DNA from: Tribonema minus
Taxonomy: Eukaryota; Sar; Xanthophyceae; Tribonematales; Tribonemataceae
Direction of reading: 5' to 3'
Assembly: GCA_017506865.1 (NCBI GenBank)
Contig: JAFCMP010000070.1
Span: 62,001-126,000 of the forward strand
DNA: 64,000 nt
Under the pieces are notes generated by a model. The model was not told the origin of the DNA and did not search any database. It worked only from the letters and a program-made list of their open reading frames with translations. Within the stretch, counting starts at the first letter, position 1; each line of letters starts with the position of its first letter. Positions 46,651 through 58,000 of the stretch are shown piece after piece. A program made the position numbers and the translations under genes.

Positions 46651-48487
46651 TGCAGTGCTGCTGCGCTGCCCAGCGGCAGGTCTCAGGCTGCTGCTGCTAC
46701 GGTTATTACTTAAGACTGAGTGTGGCAGCCCCTGGAGCGGCTATGTCGCCTGTGCCCGCACTGCAATTGCTAACAGTTGCTGCTCGTGCTGCTGGTGCTG
46801 CCGGGTCAGCTGCTGCAGCATCTGATGCATGTGCAGTCGCCGGAGTGCAGATCTGATTCAGCGGGCGACCTAGCACCTCCCCCCCCCGGGGCCGCCAAGC
46901 TCAGGGGCAGCAGTCACGGCGCCACCAGTGGTAGTCACGCTGTGGTAGCAGCTGCTGCAGCTACGAGTATAGACTACATAGTAGTAGTATACTACAGTCT
47001 ACCATGGATGGCCAGCGCTGGCCCGACCCCCCCTGGCCCAGGGGCTGCCGCAGTGAGTTCAACTTGAAGTTCAAGTTCTTGAAGGTGACACTTGGCAGTG
47101 CGTGGTCAGAGAGCCTCGAAGGTCAGTGACTCACGGAGATTTGGTGCGCCATGGCCGGGATACTGTGAGCACGTTCGGCCGGCAGGGGCAGTGAGGTCTC
47201 GAGGTCAGCGGGGGCAGCTACCACGCGGTCAACGAGGTGTGGCCTTAGGCTAGTGACGCGAGTGATCAGCAGGGGCAGCGGCCCGGGGCACTGCAGGCGG
47301 GGTCACTGGCAGCTGATCCCGCCCCCCCCCCCCCTCAGCTGCCCTGGCCTGCTTAGGGTTAGAATAGGGTTACATAGACCAATGGAAGTTTATCAAAACT
47401 TCTAGCCAGGAGAAAATTACGAACTCAGCTGGACTCTTGTATGGTATGTAGAGGCTCGCGTGACAGCCTGGCAGGCTGGCAGTGCGCAATGAACGAAGCC
47501 TTGTTACTCAGGACAGCAGCTGCAGCAGCCGTCCGGGGGGGGTCACTTCAGGTTGCATGATCCTTCGGGATTAAAATTGTCCGCTGCTGTGTAGCTGCGC
47601 TATAAGCCAACATCTTTCGTAAGAGAATAACTTGCAATGCATAAAGATCACATACTGGGAGTCTCAAAGACTCTGGACGCGGGCTCCGGAGGTTTTGCTG
47701 CTGTGTGCATATGATGGCGAAAAAACACCGAAAACTGCATGTTGAAGAAGGCGCGCGAGGAGTCACTGGCCTGACCTGAGCCTGAGCGCGCTAAGTGGGC
47801 ACACACACTCGGCGAAGCGAGATACGTTAAACTTTGCCGCCGCCGTGCATCGCCGTCCACTGATTCAGAAGCCTTCTCGCCGCTACGATCCCGGAGGCTA
47901 TTCCCTAACACGCTCCGGACCGCCCCGCCGGGACAAGATGACGCCCTGCCAGTGGACCAGGACCAGGGCCGGACTGGCAAGCATCGTTGTTATACTGTCC
48001 GCAAAGCAGGTGATGGCTCCCTTGTAATATGAGGCTGACTAGGAGTATTTCGGGTGTTGTTGACGCAATGCCTCAGCGCAGACACCATCAGCGAACGCAA
48101 TGCTGAATTAAACTTGAAAAAAATGATTCCGCTGCATGAGTAGCGTGTGCGCTTAGCCTACTGGCGCCTGGTAGCCTTACCTTGTGGCACGACGGATTTT
48201 TGTAGTAACGTCAAACAGTATTTTGACACCAGCGAGCTCCGTCACCACTTTGATGCTGCCACTGCGAGCCGCTCGGAGCCGAATCGGATTTCAAATTGGG
48301 TGACATGAATTTCATTGCCAAGCCTTGAAGTTCTCAGAGGCTTGAAGTTTCAGGTTTGACTAGTACCTACCAATGACAACAAATCAAAAGATCTAATAGT
48401 CTATAAGACTTAGTTAGGAAGACTCAAAAAGCTTAAACAGTGTCACCTGATTGAATTTCAAGGCTAAGCCTTATTGAAGGAAGGACA

Positions 48488-48545
48488 CTTACTAGTAGTC
48501 TTAGACTAAGACTACTACTAGTCTAAGACTACTAGTAGTAGTACA
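48488..48545. repeat. Palindromic CTA/TAG repeat
   Basis: actagtagtcttagactaag followed by actactactagtctaagactactagtagtagtac: overlapping inverted repeats able to form long hairpins. Confidence 0.75.
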
Positions 48546-49610
48546 ATCATTATGTCATGCTAGCATGCCAGTGCCACAGTGTCATGTACGTGACGGCGTG
48601 ACGCCGCGTCACGTCGTACGGACTTGTATTTATAAAGCCCAAGGGAGGCCGCCGGCGGGTTGCCTATGCATGCAAATCGAAAAGCTTGTGTCAACGCAGC
48701 AGCCTACTAGTAGGCTGCGCTGTGCCCTAGGAGCTTGGACACCGGCGCTGCAACACAGCCCAGCATTCGCGCTCCGCCTAAGTACGCCATGACGCGCTCC
48801 GCCAAGTTGAACTCCCGCGCCAGCGATATGCTCAGCTCAATGAGGATCTGACGCTTAGCTAGCCCGGCCTTGCGTAACACATCTGCCTTCCCCCCCCCTG
48901 AGCACAGTGCTGAGTGCATTCAATTTGCCAGCTTCTTGACAAATTTCAAACTTTTGAAAGTCTTGTCTGCCAGTGCTTGCCCAGCCGTCCGTACGACTCC
49001 AGGGCCTGCACGAATCATTACTAATACATAGTATCATAATGGAACAAAGGCCCAAGATGACGTCAAGGTGCCGGTGTGGTGCTTGACCTTCGCGTCCTCC
49101 CCCACCCCAGCAGCATAGCCGTCCGTGTTCGAGGCATTTGTTTGGCCTGTCAGGTACGAGCTCGCTGTGGGCGCGCGCACACTTGTGTCTAGCACTATTC
49201 CCTTGTTACGGTATGCACTGCCGCAAATTTAAAAGTGCAGACACCGGGTCCCTCAGGCTGGGTCAATGACTGTGTCCGCCTGATACCCCGGTAGAAGACG
49301 CTAACGTCCTCATTGCGGACAATAGACTCTCGGAGACATGATGGTGCTGTCACAAGATGCGCTGGAGGCACCGCCGCGGCTTTTGGGCAGTGTACACGTG
49401 TGTCGCGTCACGGTTGTGCCCCCGTATGTGCTGGCTGGGGCAGCTGATCGCATGCGTGGAGGTGGGGCTCACGCCACTGCACCGCCATGGGCACACCTCG
49501 CCTTCAAGCTGTATGCCCCACCCAGCTAGTAGTATGAAGATCGCAATCAAAATCATCATGGCTGCTGCCACTGGCATACTCAGTCTGGACATGGGTGCCG
49601 CGCCCGGCGG

Positions 49611-49937
49611 TCACTGCCAGTGATGGCATTGGCAGTGGGTGGCACGCTCATCCGATGTCCACGCCATGGCCCCGGACGCACGCTGGCTGCGCAGCTGTGC
49701 CATGACCCGCGCGCTAGCCTTTTGGCGGCGGCGGCTGGTGTCGCGCGAGTCACCAATAGGTGCAGCCTGCGTCGGCTTGCCCACGGCACCAGCCGAGGCT
49801 GCCGCACTGGCAGCCTCTAGGTCCTTCACCAGGCAATCCTCGTATTGACGTCGAAGAACATTTGAAAGGGCGGCCTGTAGTCCGTGCGTGAAGTGACCGC
49901 GCCGGCGGCGGGGCACTACCTTGAAGTTCCTGCACAT
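49611..49937 (-). CDS. Hypothetical protein frame, possibly part of an unrecognised gene
   Basis: The minus-strand frame from the ATG at 49937 stays open upstream for at least 60 further codons, including an acidic run (GGQEDDDDDWEAYADEM) directly before CRNFKVVPRRRRGHFTHGLQ. Then come helical text (AALSNVLRRQYEDCLVKDLEAASAAAS) and a basic stretch, ending in TAG. The acidic-then-basic organisation and helix periodicity look like protein, yet I recognise no family and found no partner exon. It could be a decayed mobile-element or regulatory protein. Confidence 0.3.
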   Translation of the reverse strand: MCRNFKVVPRRRRGHFTHGLQAALSNVLRRQYEDCLVKDLEAASAAASAGAVGKPTQAAPIGDSRDTSRRRQKASARVMAQLRSQRASGAMAWTSDERATHCQCHHWQ

Positions 49938-51343
49938 CTCGTCAGCATACGCCTCCCAGTCGTCATCGTCGTCCTCCTGCCCGCCGCGGCAGTTGCTTTC
50001 TTCCGCGCTAGTTTGTGTTTGAGCGGGCGTGGAAGAAGCAGCCGCGGCAGCGGCTTGAGGGCCAGGTAATATACTATGGTCGCCGCTGCAGCGGCCGCCT
50101 CGGCGCCAGGCGCAATGCCGTGTGCCACAGTGTGTTTGGGGCTGGCTCAGTGTCTGTACTGTATTCTTACAGTCACTGTATTTAATTAATTACTATAGTT
50201 GTATTTGTTGATTTACAAGGTTCCCATTACTGTACTACGTAGTACTACTTAGTCTAGTAGACCGAGTCACTGACTCTGACTCTGAGTCATCGGACTGTTG
50301 CTCAAGGGTCCCGTCAGCGAGAGTCATAGTCTAGACTAAGTGTTCCGGATGGTCATTCGCTTTTAAATAGAAGTTCCGAATCGGATTCGGAAGTTCGAAT
50401 TGTCAATGATTCAGAATTTTTATTATTTGATTGAACTTAAAGTTTGAAGTTCCTGGACCATGATGGTGGACAGGCTGCTGCACTCAGTGACTGGCCAACA
50501 TAGCGTAGTACCGAGTGACTGAACGCTGTGCAACTCGAAGGTGAGCCTTATACTACTAGTACTACTACGTGGTACAGTACTGCCTCAGGCTGTATATACT
50601 CAGTATAACTACTAGTAGTACTAGGCTTAGCCTAGTACTACTGAGTAGACTAAGTATTTGCCTTACTCACTGACAGGCTGACGGACTGACTCGGAGGTGC
50701 GCTCAGGCTGGATGTCTTCAACTGTCCGACATATTAGTAAATTAAATGCACTGCAGCATGCCATGCAGCCTGTCAGTGAGTGCATGACATGAAGTGCAGG
50801 AACGGTGACACTGTCAGCCTGAGTGAGTGAGTCACTGTCACACTCAGGCTGTGGCACAGTGCCGCTCTCAGAGGCTCAGAGTCTCAGTCGTGAGCCAGTG
50901 GCACTTCAAGTTGTTCAATGAACTTGGAGTTGAACGCTATTCGCCCAGCATTGAATTTCGATGACAAGAATCACAATGTCATGCAGCTGCGGTCCGACTT
51001 CGAGTTAGTAATACTATGAGTAGTAACTTAAAGTCCTGGACCACTGGCAGTGGCACTCAATTTCACCGTGTGGCACGGTGACTGTCACAGTCACACAGCT
51101 TACACTCACTGGCAGTCTGTCCACTCACTGACAGGCCGCCTGCCACCGTGTGACAGTGCCCCAAAGTCCGGCCAGCCGGTCATTCGATGTATGAAGTCAC
51201 TCGACGGTCACAACCGTGGCAGTTTTAATTTAGATTTTGAGACCCTCTGTTGATTTACCGTAGTGACTGACTGGTATGCATTACTCAGTCAAATTCAGAA
51301 TCACATGCAATTTGGCGGTGTCAAATTGAACTTCGAATGCTAA

Positions 51344-51375
51344 CCCCTAACCCTAACCCTCAGCGGCTAACCCTA
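51344..51375 (-). repeat. Interstitial telomere-like block (CCCTAA)n
   Basis: ctaacccctaaccctaaccctcag followed by cggctaaccctaacccc. Short and flanked on both sides by ordinary sequence, so not a chromosome end. Confidence 0.8.
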
Positions 51376-52085
51376 ACCCCAAACGTTAGTGATCCTAGCA
51401 GCAGCAGTTTTGCTTGCTGATCAGTTGCTGTAGTGAGCAGTACTGGGACTTAGTAATACGCTGCATGAGCTGATCAGTACGCGCTTACTAATAGCTTGTA
51501 GAAGTAGACACACATCACATTTTTGCACCCTTTTTTGCACCGGCAGTACATTACAAGTGTCAGCGCCGTAGCTGACCGAGCATCACACACTGCAAATTTC
51601 CACAGCACATTGAATGCATCTGCTATAACTATCAGTTTCCTATGCTGCGAAACTGTGACAGTCACATGGCATGACGGTGTGACCACCGTGACGGTTACTA
51701 ATCGTACTACTAGTAGTACTAGTACAGTAAATGTCACACTATGCTGCAGTATACCTCAATCTGTTTCATGCTGCAGCTGCATGCATAGTATCGAATTCAA
51801 GCCTGAATTGGACTAGTAGCCCGCCATTAGGCTGTGCACATAATGTCACACTGTGCATGGCATCTATATTGAATCTGTTCAAGTTGGACAGATTGTCGAT
51901 TGATTGATTAATATTCCTTCAAATTTCATGTCCGACATCGTCACGGTAAATACTGAACTCAGCAGTCTGCTGACAGCCTCAGGCTGCGCCTCAGGCTCAG
52001 CTGCGCCTCGGGCTCAGCTGTTAGTGGCTCCGAGTCATTGATTTACTGGCAGTACCAGCTGCTGCAGCTGTAACAGTCACAACGG

Positions 52086-55000
52086 ATGCGCCGCACGCTG
52101 TCACGTTCGCTGGGTGCTTGCTTCCAATCCGCACTGCAGGCACTGCTAGTAGCGGGTCACGCGGCCTGCCTGCCCGACTACACGCCCGTCGCAGCGGCCG
52201 CAATCACCGCGGACAACGGCGTCTTCTGCCCGGAGCCGCGCGCAGACCCTGACGGCATGTGCTGCACCAAGGCGGACGAGGACCGCGTGCAGCAGAACTA
52301 CGCGGCCACGCTGCCAGCTGGAGCAACGGATGCTTGCAAGGTGAATTGTCGCAGTGGCCACGCCGGCCGCTCCGATTCTGACTGTACGACAACTGTTACA
52401 GTGCTCAACGACTCGGACTAGTAAGCCCGATGATCCGATCATATGTGTCAGACTGAGTGACTCAAGGCTTGTTCGAATTTCTTCTACTACTAGTAGTAGT
52501 AGTTGTAGTAGTAGTAGCGTCATCACTGTGGTGCTTGCTGTGCCGGCGGTGACCGTTGCCCAGTCACAGCAAAACTGATGTTACAGTCCTCACGCGCAGG
52601 CACTCAGGCTGTCCGCTTGCGTCGATTCAGTAGACTATATATTATAAGTTAACAATTGATAGCACTATAATATCATTACGACAAAACTTTGAATCCTTGC
52701 CAATTTTTATGGCAGCATCCTTCTATCACAGTACATTAAGTACTACAGTAGTCACGGTATATTCTCCAGTAATACAATTAGTCATGTGAGGCTTGAATGG
52801 CCCTCGGTCTATCAGTAACCTGAACTCCCCAAGTGGCGCCGATGCGCGCGCCGCCGCCGCCGCCGCCGCCGCCGCGCGCCGCGCTCCGCAGGACTACCAC
52901 CGCCAGGCGCTCTGCGTCGCGTGCCAGCCGTGGGCGTACCACCTGTACATCCGCGCCGACGACCCCGCTACGCGCCAGCCGCTGCTGTGCCCCGCGTTCT
53001 GCGCGAGCTACAGGGACGCGTGCGGCCTGCCCGCCGACTTCTGCGCCGCGCACGCCGACACGAGCGGCTACTGCTACCCGGACGTCGTCAAGGCGCCGCC
53101 GGGGACGCGCACGGGGACGGGCTTCGCGGCGTACTTCACGGGCGCCGAGGCGACGTCCATCATGAGGAGCAACTACCTGCGAGGTGCGTCGGGCCACTGA
53201 CACGGCTTTGCTGCTGCTGGTGCTGTGATGCGTTGCAGGCGGTGAGCGCTCGAGCGTTATTGTAGCTGACTCGACGGAGGATCACGCAGGCCCTACATGA
53301 ATCACTGAGTCAGGCGCCGGCAGAGCACGGGGCGTCATTGACCGGGCCATTGCCAACTGCCGGCATGCACTGTTGCTGGTGGCATATGCCTGGCTAGTAG
53401 TGAAGCTTTGAGGATTCGGCATTGGCTTTCTGCGCCAGGCACATATATGTCACATCACAATCGCAGATCAGATGTAACAGTTGTGAGCGTTTGTAAACAT
53501 TTGCTCTTGGGCACTCAGCTGCTTGTTGAACATGTCATTGAGAGCCATCAATGTTCCCCTACTGGCATGCAACCGCTAGCTACCTGAAACCTTGCTGAGA
53601 GTATGCTCAACCGCAATGACTTCAAGTTGAACTTTGCTGGTTTATCACAGGTATGGCCAAGGTGCCGGGCAGCGGCAACCCGGGGTCCTGGTATATTTGG
53701 GAAGCCAGGGGCAAGGTGAGCGACGACGCTGCGGTGCTGATGCTTGCCTTGAGGGGTAGGCATGTATAGTCTGCAGTCACTGTGACTGTCCTCACCCTAA
53801 ACAACAAACTGTGATGCTCATCAGTCCCCAAACTCCAAGTTCAACTGCAGTCTTCAGGTGCCGCAGCGGCTACAGACGGCGCGCATGTGCTGTTATGTGC
53901 TTGTGAAAAAACACAATGTAGACTGCGCCCGACGCGCTGCACTGCATGTGCCCACAGTGTTCCCAAGACAGCATACCGACTGTCCGGCCTCCCTTCGCGC
54001 TTTCATCGATGACAAGGCCATGCGTGTGGACTACGCACTGGCTGATGACGCTCAGATGATCAATGACATGTTACCGGCGTCATCGGCGCTGGCGCCGCGC
54101 AGCTTGAAGTTGACATTTCTGCACGACATGAAAGTTTGAATACAAGCACAGTGTTACCTAGCTCATAGGCGTGCCCATGTGGCTGTCGCAGTGCAACAGT
54201 GCTCGCGCGAACAGTGTGTACGCTGAAAGGACGTGGTCGTCACCTGCGAATTCTTGACGCTAGCGTGAGTGAGTGCATGCACTTTCAGGGGGGGAAAGCT
54301 CGCACGCGGTCAAAATATTCCGTCACAGCACTGGTGTCGTGGCGAACCTCAGCTTTCGCAGCTCATGCCCCCCCTCCGCACCCGCTCAAACATCAGGCAA
54401 TGTACACGCCATCAACCCCCCTTGTGCGCGCACGCTCCACCTATTATCCACTACACAGGTCTGGCAGGTGCCCAACAGGAGCAGCGCCGTCGCGGCAGAC
54501 GCCAAGCTCATACTGGACATATCGTCCAAGATCACCGTCGTGGAGGAGCAGTGCCTCCAGTTCGTCGCCTTCACCCCCGACTGGAGCGTCAACAAGTGCT
54601 TCTACGCGACGTACAACAAGAAGTCCGCCACCGCCAGCCAGGACGGCGACCTCCAGGTATGTACGTATATGTACGTGTCATACATGTCCCGTGCCCGCAG
54701 GCCAGGCTTGTTCACTGCGCGCGGTGGGCGCTGTGCAACTCGTTTTACTGGGCGGTCCGTACTGTGCGCTGCACACTAAAGCTTCTCTGCAGCGCAATCA
54801 AGTGGAGCTGCATCAACTCTTGAGTTGAACCCCCCCCCCCCCTCTCCCCCCGCCCCCTCGCGCCTGCGTCTGTCCTGGCCAGTACCTCTGTCTGTTGGTT
54901 GCCTGTTACGGGCACCAGGCGCGCCGCATGGCATCTTCGTACGTCATCACACACGACTGTTGCAGTAGCCAATCGTACAACGCCACGAAGACTCCAAGAC

Positions 55001-58000
55001 GAAGCCCTGCGCGTATAATTCGCGGGATGTGATTGCAGCGCGCGCAAAGTGGCTCTGTCCCCTCAGGTTTTTGGCAGCTGCAGTCTCTGTTGGACTGGAT
55101 GTGCTGCGCCAACGGTGCCTCTGGCAGTAACCTCCAGCGCGCGCGCGCTGTCAACACCCTCAGGCTGCAGCCTGCGTCGCCAAGGTGCGCTCGCGGCGCT
55201 GCAGCTGCTGCAGCCGCTCATCACCGCGCCAACGGCGGGGGCGCCACTGCTCCTTCGCAATCATCTGAGCACTGCTCGGCCAGGTGCAGCAAAGCTCATC
55301 CCCCCCCCCCCCCCCCCCCTCCCCCCCCCCCCCGTTCCCCCCGGTGCAGCTGTCGCGCTTCTGCCTCCAGGCCGCGGGCGCGCCGACTGAGACGCAGATT
55401 GTCCTCATAGACAGGCCCAGCGGCGCCCGCATCCACAACGGGTGAGCGATGCTGCGCTTTGAGTTAGGGTTAGGGTTAGGGTTAGCGCGCTGCTGGCGCC
55501 GCCGGTGTGTGGGCGGCACGGTTGCAGCTGCACGCAGCAGCGCGGCTCGCGTGGTGGTACGTGCGCGCGCGCGCAGCGCACTAGGGGTGTGATGAGCAAT
55601 TTGAGGTCTGTGTGTGTCAGGATTTGATTTCAAGTGCGTGTATTCGCGTGCGTCGCGCCTCTGTGAGGCAGCGCAGCTGGCCTCAAATGGAGGCCACACG
55701 CACAGTACTAATTTGTACTCATGCATGTACCGAGTACGGTATGTGCATGCACTTATTCACGTTCAGCCATGGCTTCCTCGTGCGCGTGCTGAACACGCTC
55801 CGAGTGCTCAATGTTGCAGTGGCGCCCTGCCACCGCTGCCGCGGCACTGCACGCAGCAGGCGAGCGATGTCCCGTTGCCCCGTTGCTTCAGCGCTCAGCC
55901 CTCCATGCGCCATCATGGCGCTGTGTGAAGCGGTCGAGCAAGGTTGTGGTGCTTCAGTGCTCAAAACTCAAATGCGTAAGCACTGGCCATGGGTGCCGTG
56001 ATGTGGGTGCTCACGCTGTTTTATCACAGTGATGGTGACAATGTGGCATACTGATCAAAGCAAGCGGTCGGGCAACATATTCTTGCTTCCGTGCTCACTG
56101 CTCCGAGCTCAACGCACATGTAGCCGCAGCCGCTGTGACGTGGGCACTCATGCTGCGGGCAGTTGAGCAGTGTTGTGATGCGTCAGTGCTCAGCGCTCTA
56201 CGTGCCGGCATAGCGCTGCGTGAGCGGCCAAGCAACATTTTAGCGTTTCCGTGCTCACAGCTCAGACGCGAACGCGCTGGCCACAGGTGCCGTAGCGAGG
56301 GCACTCACGCTGCATGCAGCGGATGAGCTATTGTCAAGCTTTCCTCAACGCTCAGCCCCCATGAGCAAGGACTGTCAATGCGCTGTCAAGCGTCCTTTCC
56401 TTGCTGACGCGCGAAGCGACGGGCGAGGGCATTGCTGCTGCTGTGCGGCCAAGTGCAGTACGTGTGGTGGTGGTGGCACGCGTTGTCATCTGCTGTCGTC
56501 TCGACTGAGGCCGCATGCTCCAGCAGGCATTCAAATGTACTTCGGGACGTCATGTGTAAAGTGCGCGCGCTGATGAATATCCACGCACACCACCGCGTTC
56601 AGGCGCCGTGTCAGGCGTGGCACGCATGTCGTCGCTTGCTGCCCATCGCGATTGAGGCCGCACGCTACAGCAGGCATTCAAATGTACCACTTAGCTTCAA
56701 AATATGCTCGCTGATGCATATACCTGTATATATGTACACCATGCAGCATGTGTGCGTATGCCTGTGTGGGTGTGTCCGGGCACAGCCCTGCGGCACGCGT
56801 CCTGTGCTCACGTGAGCTCGAGCGGCCGTGACTGGCGCGGGCGGGGCAACGGAGGTTCAAACTTTAAGTTCCTGCTTGCTTTGCCATACGTCAGCGCTCA
56901 GAGCTGCTTCAGATTAAGCACGTAATGTTCTGCGCGACTCGAGCGGGTGCCCGCTGACCGTGCCGAGTAGCTCTGGCAAGACTACCATGGGCAAAGCGGG
57001 CATATTCAACAAGCTTTGGTGCAGTTTCAATTCAGCTTCGTCCTCAGCTGCGTCCTCAGTGCTCAGCTTGAAAGCTTCAGCGGTGCTCGTTCTATGTTGC
57101 GTCACTGCCACTGTTACCGCCGCTGAGCCAACCTGAGACTAGACACGTCCCCTTCCCTTGGCTCTCTATGCCAACTGCAGCAGTGCTTCTCCGTCGTTTG
57201 CTTGCGCGCCTTTGCTCACCGCTCGCGGGCTTGATCGGCTCTGCCGAGGCCGTCTATGACACAGCGCGGCTGACTGGGTCAGGGTTAGGGTTAGGGTAAG
57301 GGTTACGTCTACGACGCAGCGCAGGTGACTGCCCGCGGCACTGCTCAACGCACACACTCTAAGCACAACAGCGCTCCACGTTTTGCGCGCACGTGCTCCT
57401 TCGCGCGCCGCGCTCAGGGGCTGGATCGGCTTTGCCAAGGCCGACTACGACGCCACGTACACGGCCACGGCGACGTTCCAGCTGTTCATGACGGTGGGCG
57501 ACTCCACGCAGCCCACCAAGGTCCGCGACATGTACACGCCCTTTGGCAAGATGCTGCGCTTCAACGTGAGGGTCGGCACGAGCGGCATACACAGCAACGT
57601 GAGTGCGCCGCCATCTCTAGTCGTAATTCCACATGTAGTCCTTAAAATTAGGGTTGAAGTTATGGTGGTGAGAGGGTTGGGGTTAGCTTTAACGTGCGGG
57701 TCGGCACCAGCGGCATACACAGCAACGTGAGTTTTTGTAGCCGTGGTTGTGAATCTTGTCCTTAGGCTTAGGGTTAGGGTCAGGGTTAGGGTCAGGGTTA
57801 CGGTTTGCTTCAACGTGCGCGTCGGCACGAGCGGCATACACAGCAACGTGAGTGTGACGCTGTCTCGAGTCGTGATCTTGAGTCTGGTCCTTAGGGTTAG
57901 GGTCAGGATTAGGGATAGGGCTAGGTCCAACGTGAGGGTTGGCACGAGTAGCGTACACGGCAACGTGAGTGTGCGACGCTATCCCTAGCCGTGATTGTGA

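Larger units (their letters stand above)
45990..52085. other. Gene-poor, lower-GC block with ACTAGT/CTA-type repeats
   Basis: About 6 kb with few open frames and much lower GC than the flanks. It carries many short palindromic (CTA)n/(TAG)n tracts (48490-48545, 50552-50575, 50605-50645, 51700-51725; again at 52480-52520), cactcaggctg/cagcctgagtg words at 50690-52020, and a CCCTAA block at 51344-51375. The only protein-like frame is at 49611-49937 (-). Confidence 0.6.

Noticed and set aside
51344..51375. Chromosome end suggested by CCCTAA repeats
   Set aside because: The block is about 30 nt and flanked by unique sequence on both sides; other such blocks are scattered in introns.
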